This document shows positions 5,595 through 6,043 of a DNA stretch of 6,043 nt, one piece after another. Each line of letters begins with the position of its first letter. The stretch's first letter is position 1. The notes beneath the pieces are model-generated. The model searched no databases. It saw only the letters and a list, made by a program, of their open reading frames with translations, and had not been told where the DNA came from. The stretch is taken from the NCBI GenBank assembly GCA_009845645.1, contig VXZF01000529.1, positions 1 to 6,043 on the forward strand, given 5' to 3'. The stretch is from Gemmatimonadota bacterium. GTDB lineage: Bacteria > Latescibacterota > UBA2968 > UBA8231. A program made the translations under genes and the position numbers.

Positions 5595-6043
5595 CTAGTA
5601 GGCAACAGCGATGGTGCGCAGTACTTCAGCGCGTCCAATGCGGGCACCCTTGGTATCCGTATCGACTCGCACGCGCGCCAGATAGACTCCCGGGGGCACC
5701 ACCGCCCCCTGCTCATCCCGACCGTCCCACTCCATCCCGTAGAGTCCCGTGCTCGCCGGACGCTGCTCGACTAAACGCCGCACTCGTCGCCCTTGCACGT
5801 CGTGGATCAACACCTCCACCGGGCTACCATCACCCACCTTGACCACCTGGAAGTGAAACCCCATCTCGTCGTTGACCCCATCGCCGTTGGGCGTAACCAC
5901 GCGCGGCTCCACTGCCACCGCCTGTACCAAGGCACCCTCCTGCACCGCCCCCACCAGCGTCGTCGTATTGCTGGCAATGGCTTCCATGGCCTCACCCGGA
6001 TCCACCCGCTGCCAGCCACCTTCTCCTTCAACACTGTGCTGCA
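5595..6043 (-). CDS. C-terminal part of an exported protein with FlgD/CHU_C-type domain (5' end outside window)
   Basis: The reading frame is open from the right edge to a TAG at 5597-5595, giving at least 148 residues. A GTG at 6005 could be read as a start, but the frame continues upstream through 12 more codons to the edge with no Shine-Dalgarno, so this is the tail of a longer protein. The visible part has a linker-like stretch, then VVTPNGDGVND (5868-5897) and EWDGRD...VPPGVYL (motif at 5682-5729), ending IAVAY. The 54-residue distance between the two motifs matches the 53 residues in the adjacent downstream protein, so the two tails are homologous. This domain type is Ig-like and usually sits at the end of large secreted or surface proteins, either as a structural cap or, in Bacteroidota, as a type IX secretion signal. 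The function of the missing N-terminal part cannot be judged. Confidence 0.88.
   Translation of the reverse strand, partial: QHSVEGEGGWQRVDPGEAMEAIASNTTTLVGAVQEGALVQAVAVEPRVVTPNGDGVNDEMGFHFQVVKVGDGSPVEVLIHDVQGRRVRRLVEQRPASTGLYGMEWDGRDEQGAVVPPGVYLARVRVDTDTKGARIGRAEVLRTIAVAY

Noticed and set aside
5595..6005. Complete 136-residue protein starting at the GTG at 6005
   Set aside because: The frame stays open to the window edge, no Shine-Dalgarno precedes the GTG and there is no signal peptide. It is the tail of a larger exported protein.

Overview
The window is a single head-to-tail gene cluster, entirely on the minus strand, from a GC-rich bacterium (roughly 60% GC by eye). Read in the direction of transcription (right to left) it holds: the 3' end of a gene for an exported protein, a complete 653-residue secreted protein, then four enzyme-type genes (an SDR dehydrogenase, a small NTF2/SnoaL-like protein, a TIM-barrel sugar isomerase/epimerase-like protein, a Gfo/Idh/MocA oxidoreductase), and finally the first six codons of a seventh gene that runs off the left edge. 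I see no RNA gene, CRISPR array, transposase or insertion sequence, and no plus-strand gene.

Right part (about 3607-6043): two consecutive genes encode exported proteins with the same kind of C-terminal domain, marked by a TPNGDGxND loop about 54 residues before a WDGRDxxGxxxPPGxY motif. This resembles FlgD Ig-like domains and the 'gliding motility-associated C-terminal' (CHU_C / T9SS type B) domains. The complete protein has a clear signal peptide and a discoidin-like (F5/8 type C) region. Both proteins end in Ala-Tyr.

Left part (1-3489): four genes are packed with spacers of 1, 33 and 21 nt, and the partial seventh gene follows after 31 nt. Each start has a good Shine-Dalgarno sequence. 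The pairing of a Gfo/Idh/MocA dehydrogenase with an IolE-like TIM barrel is typical of oxidation of a sugar or cyclitol hydroxyl followed by isomerisation, dehydration or elimination. The SDR would supply a second NAD(P)-dependent step. The substrate cannot be read from the sequence.

The only sizeable gap is 117 nt (3490-3606), between the secreted-protein pair and the enzyme genes. It has a weak hairpin and an imperfect dyad but no convincing promoter or terminator, so the whole cluster may be one transcript.

Organism: many environmental candidate phyla of the FCB/PVC type (for example Latescibacterota, Poribacteria, KSB1-like lineages) combine FlgD-tailed secreted proteins, discoidin domains and expanded Gfo/Idh/MocA and xylose-isomerase-like families. 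Latescibacterota is my best guess from the style of the genes, at low confidence.
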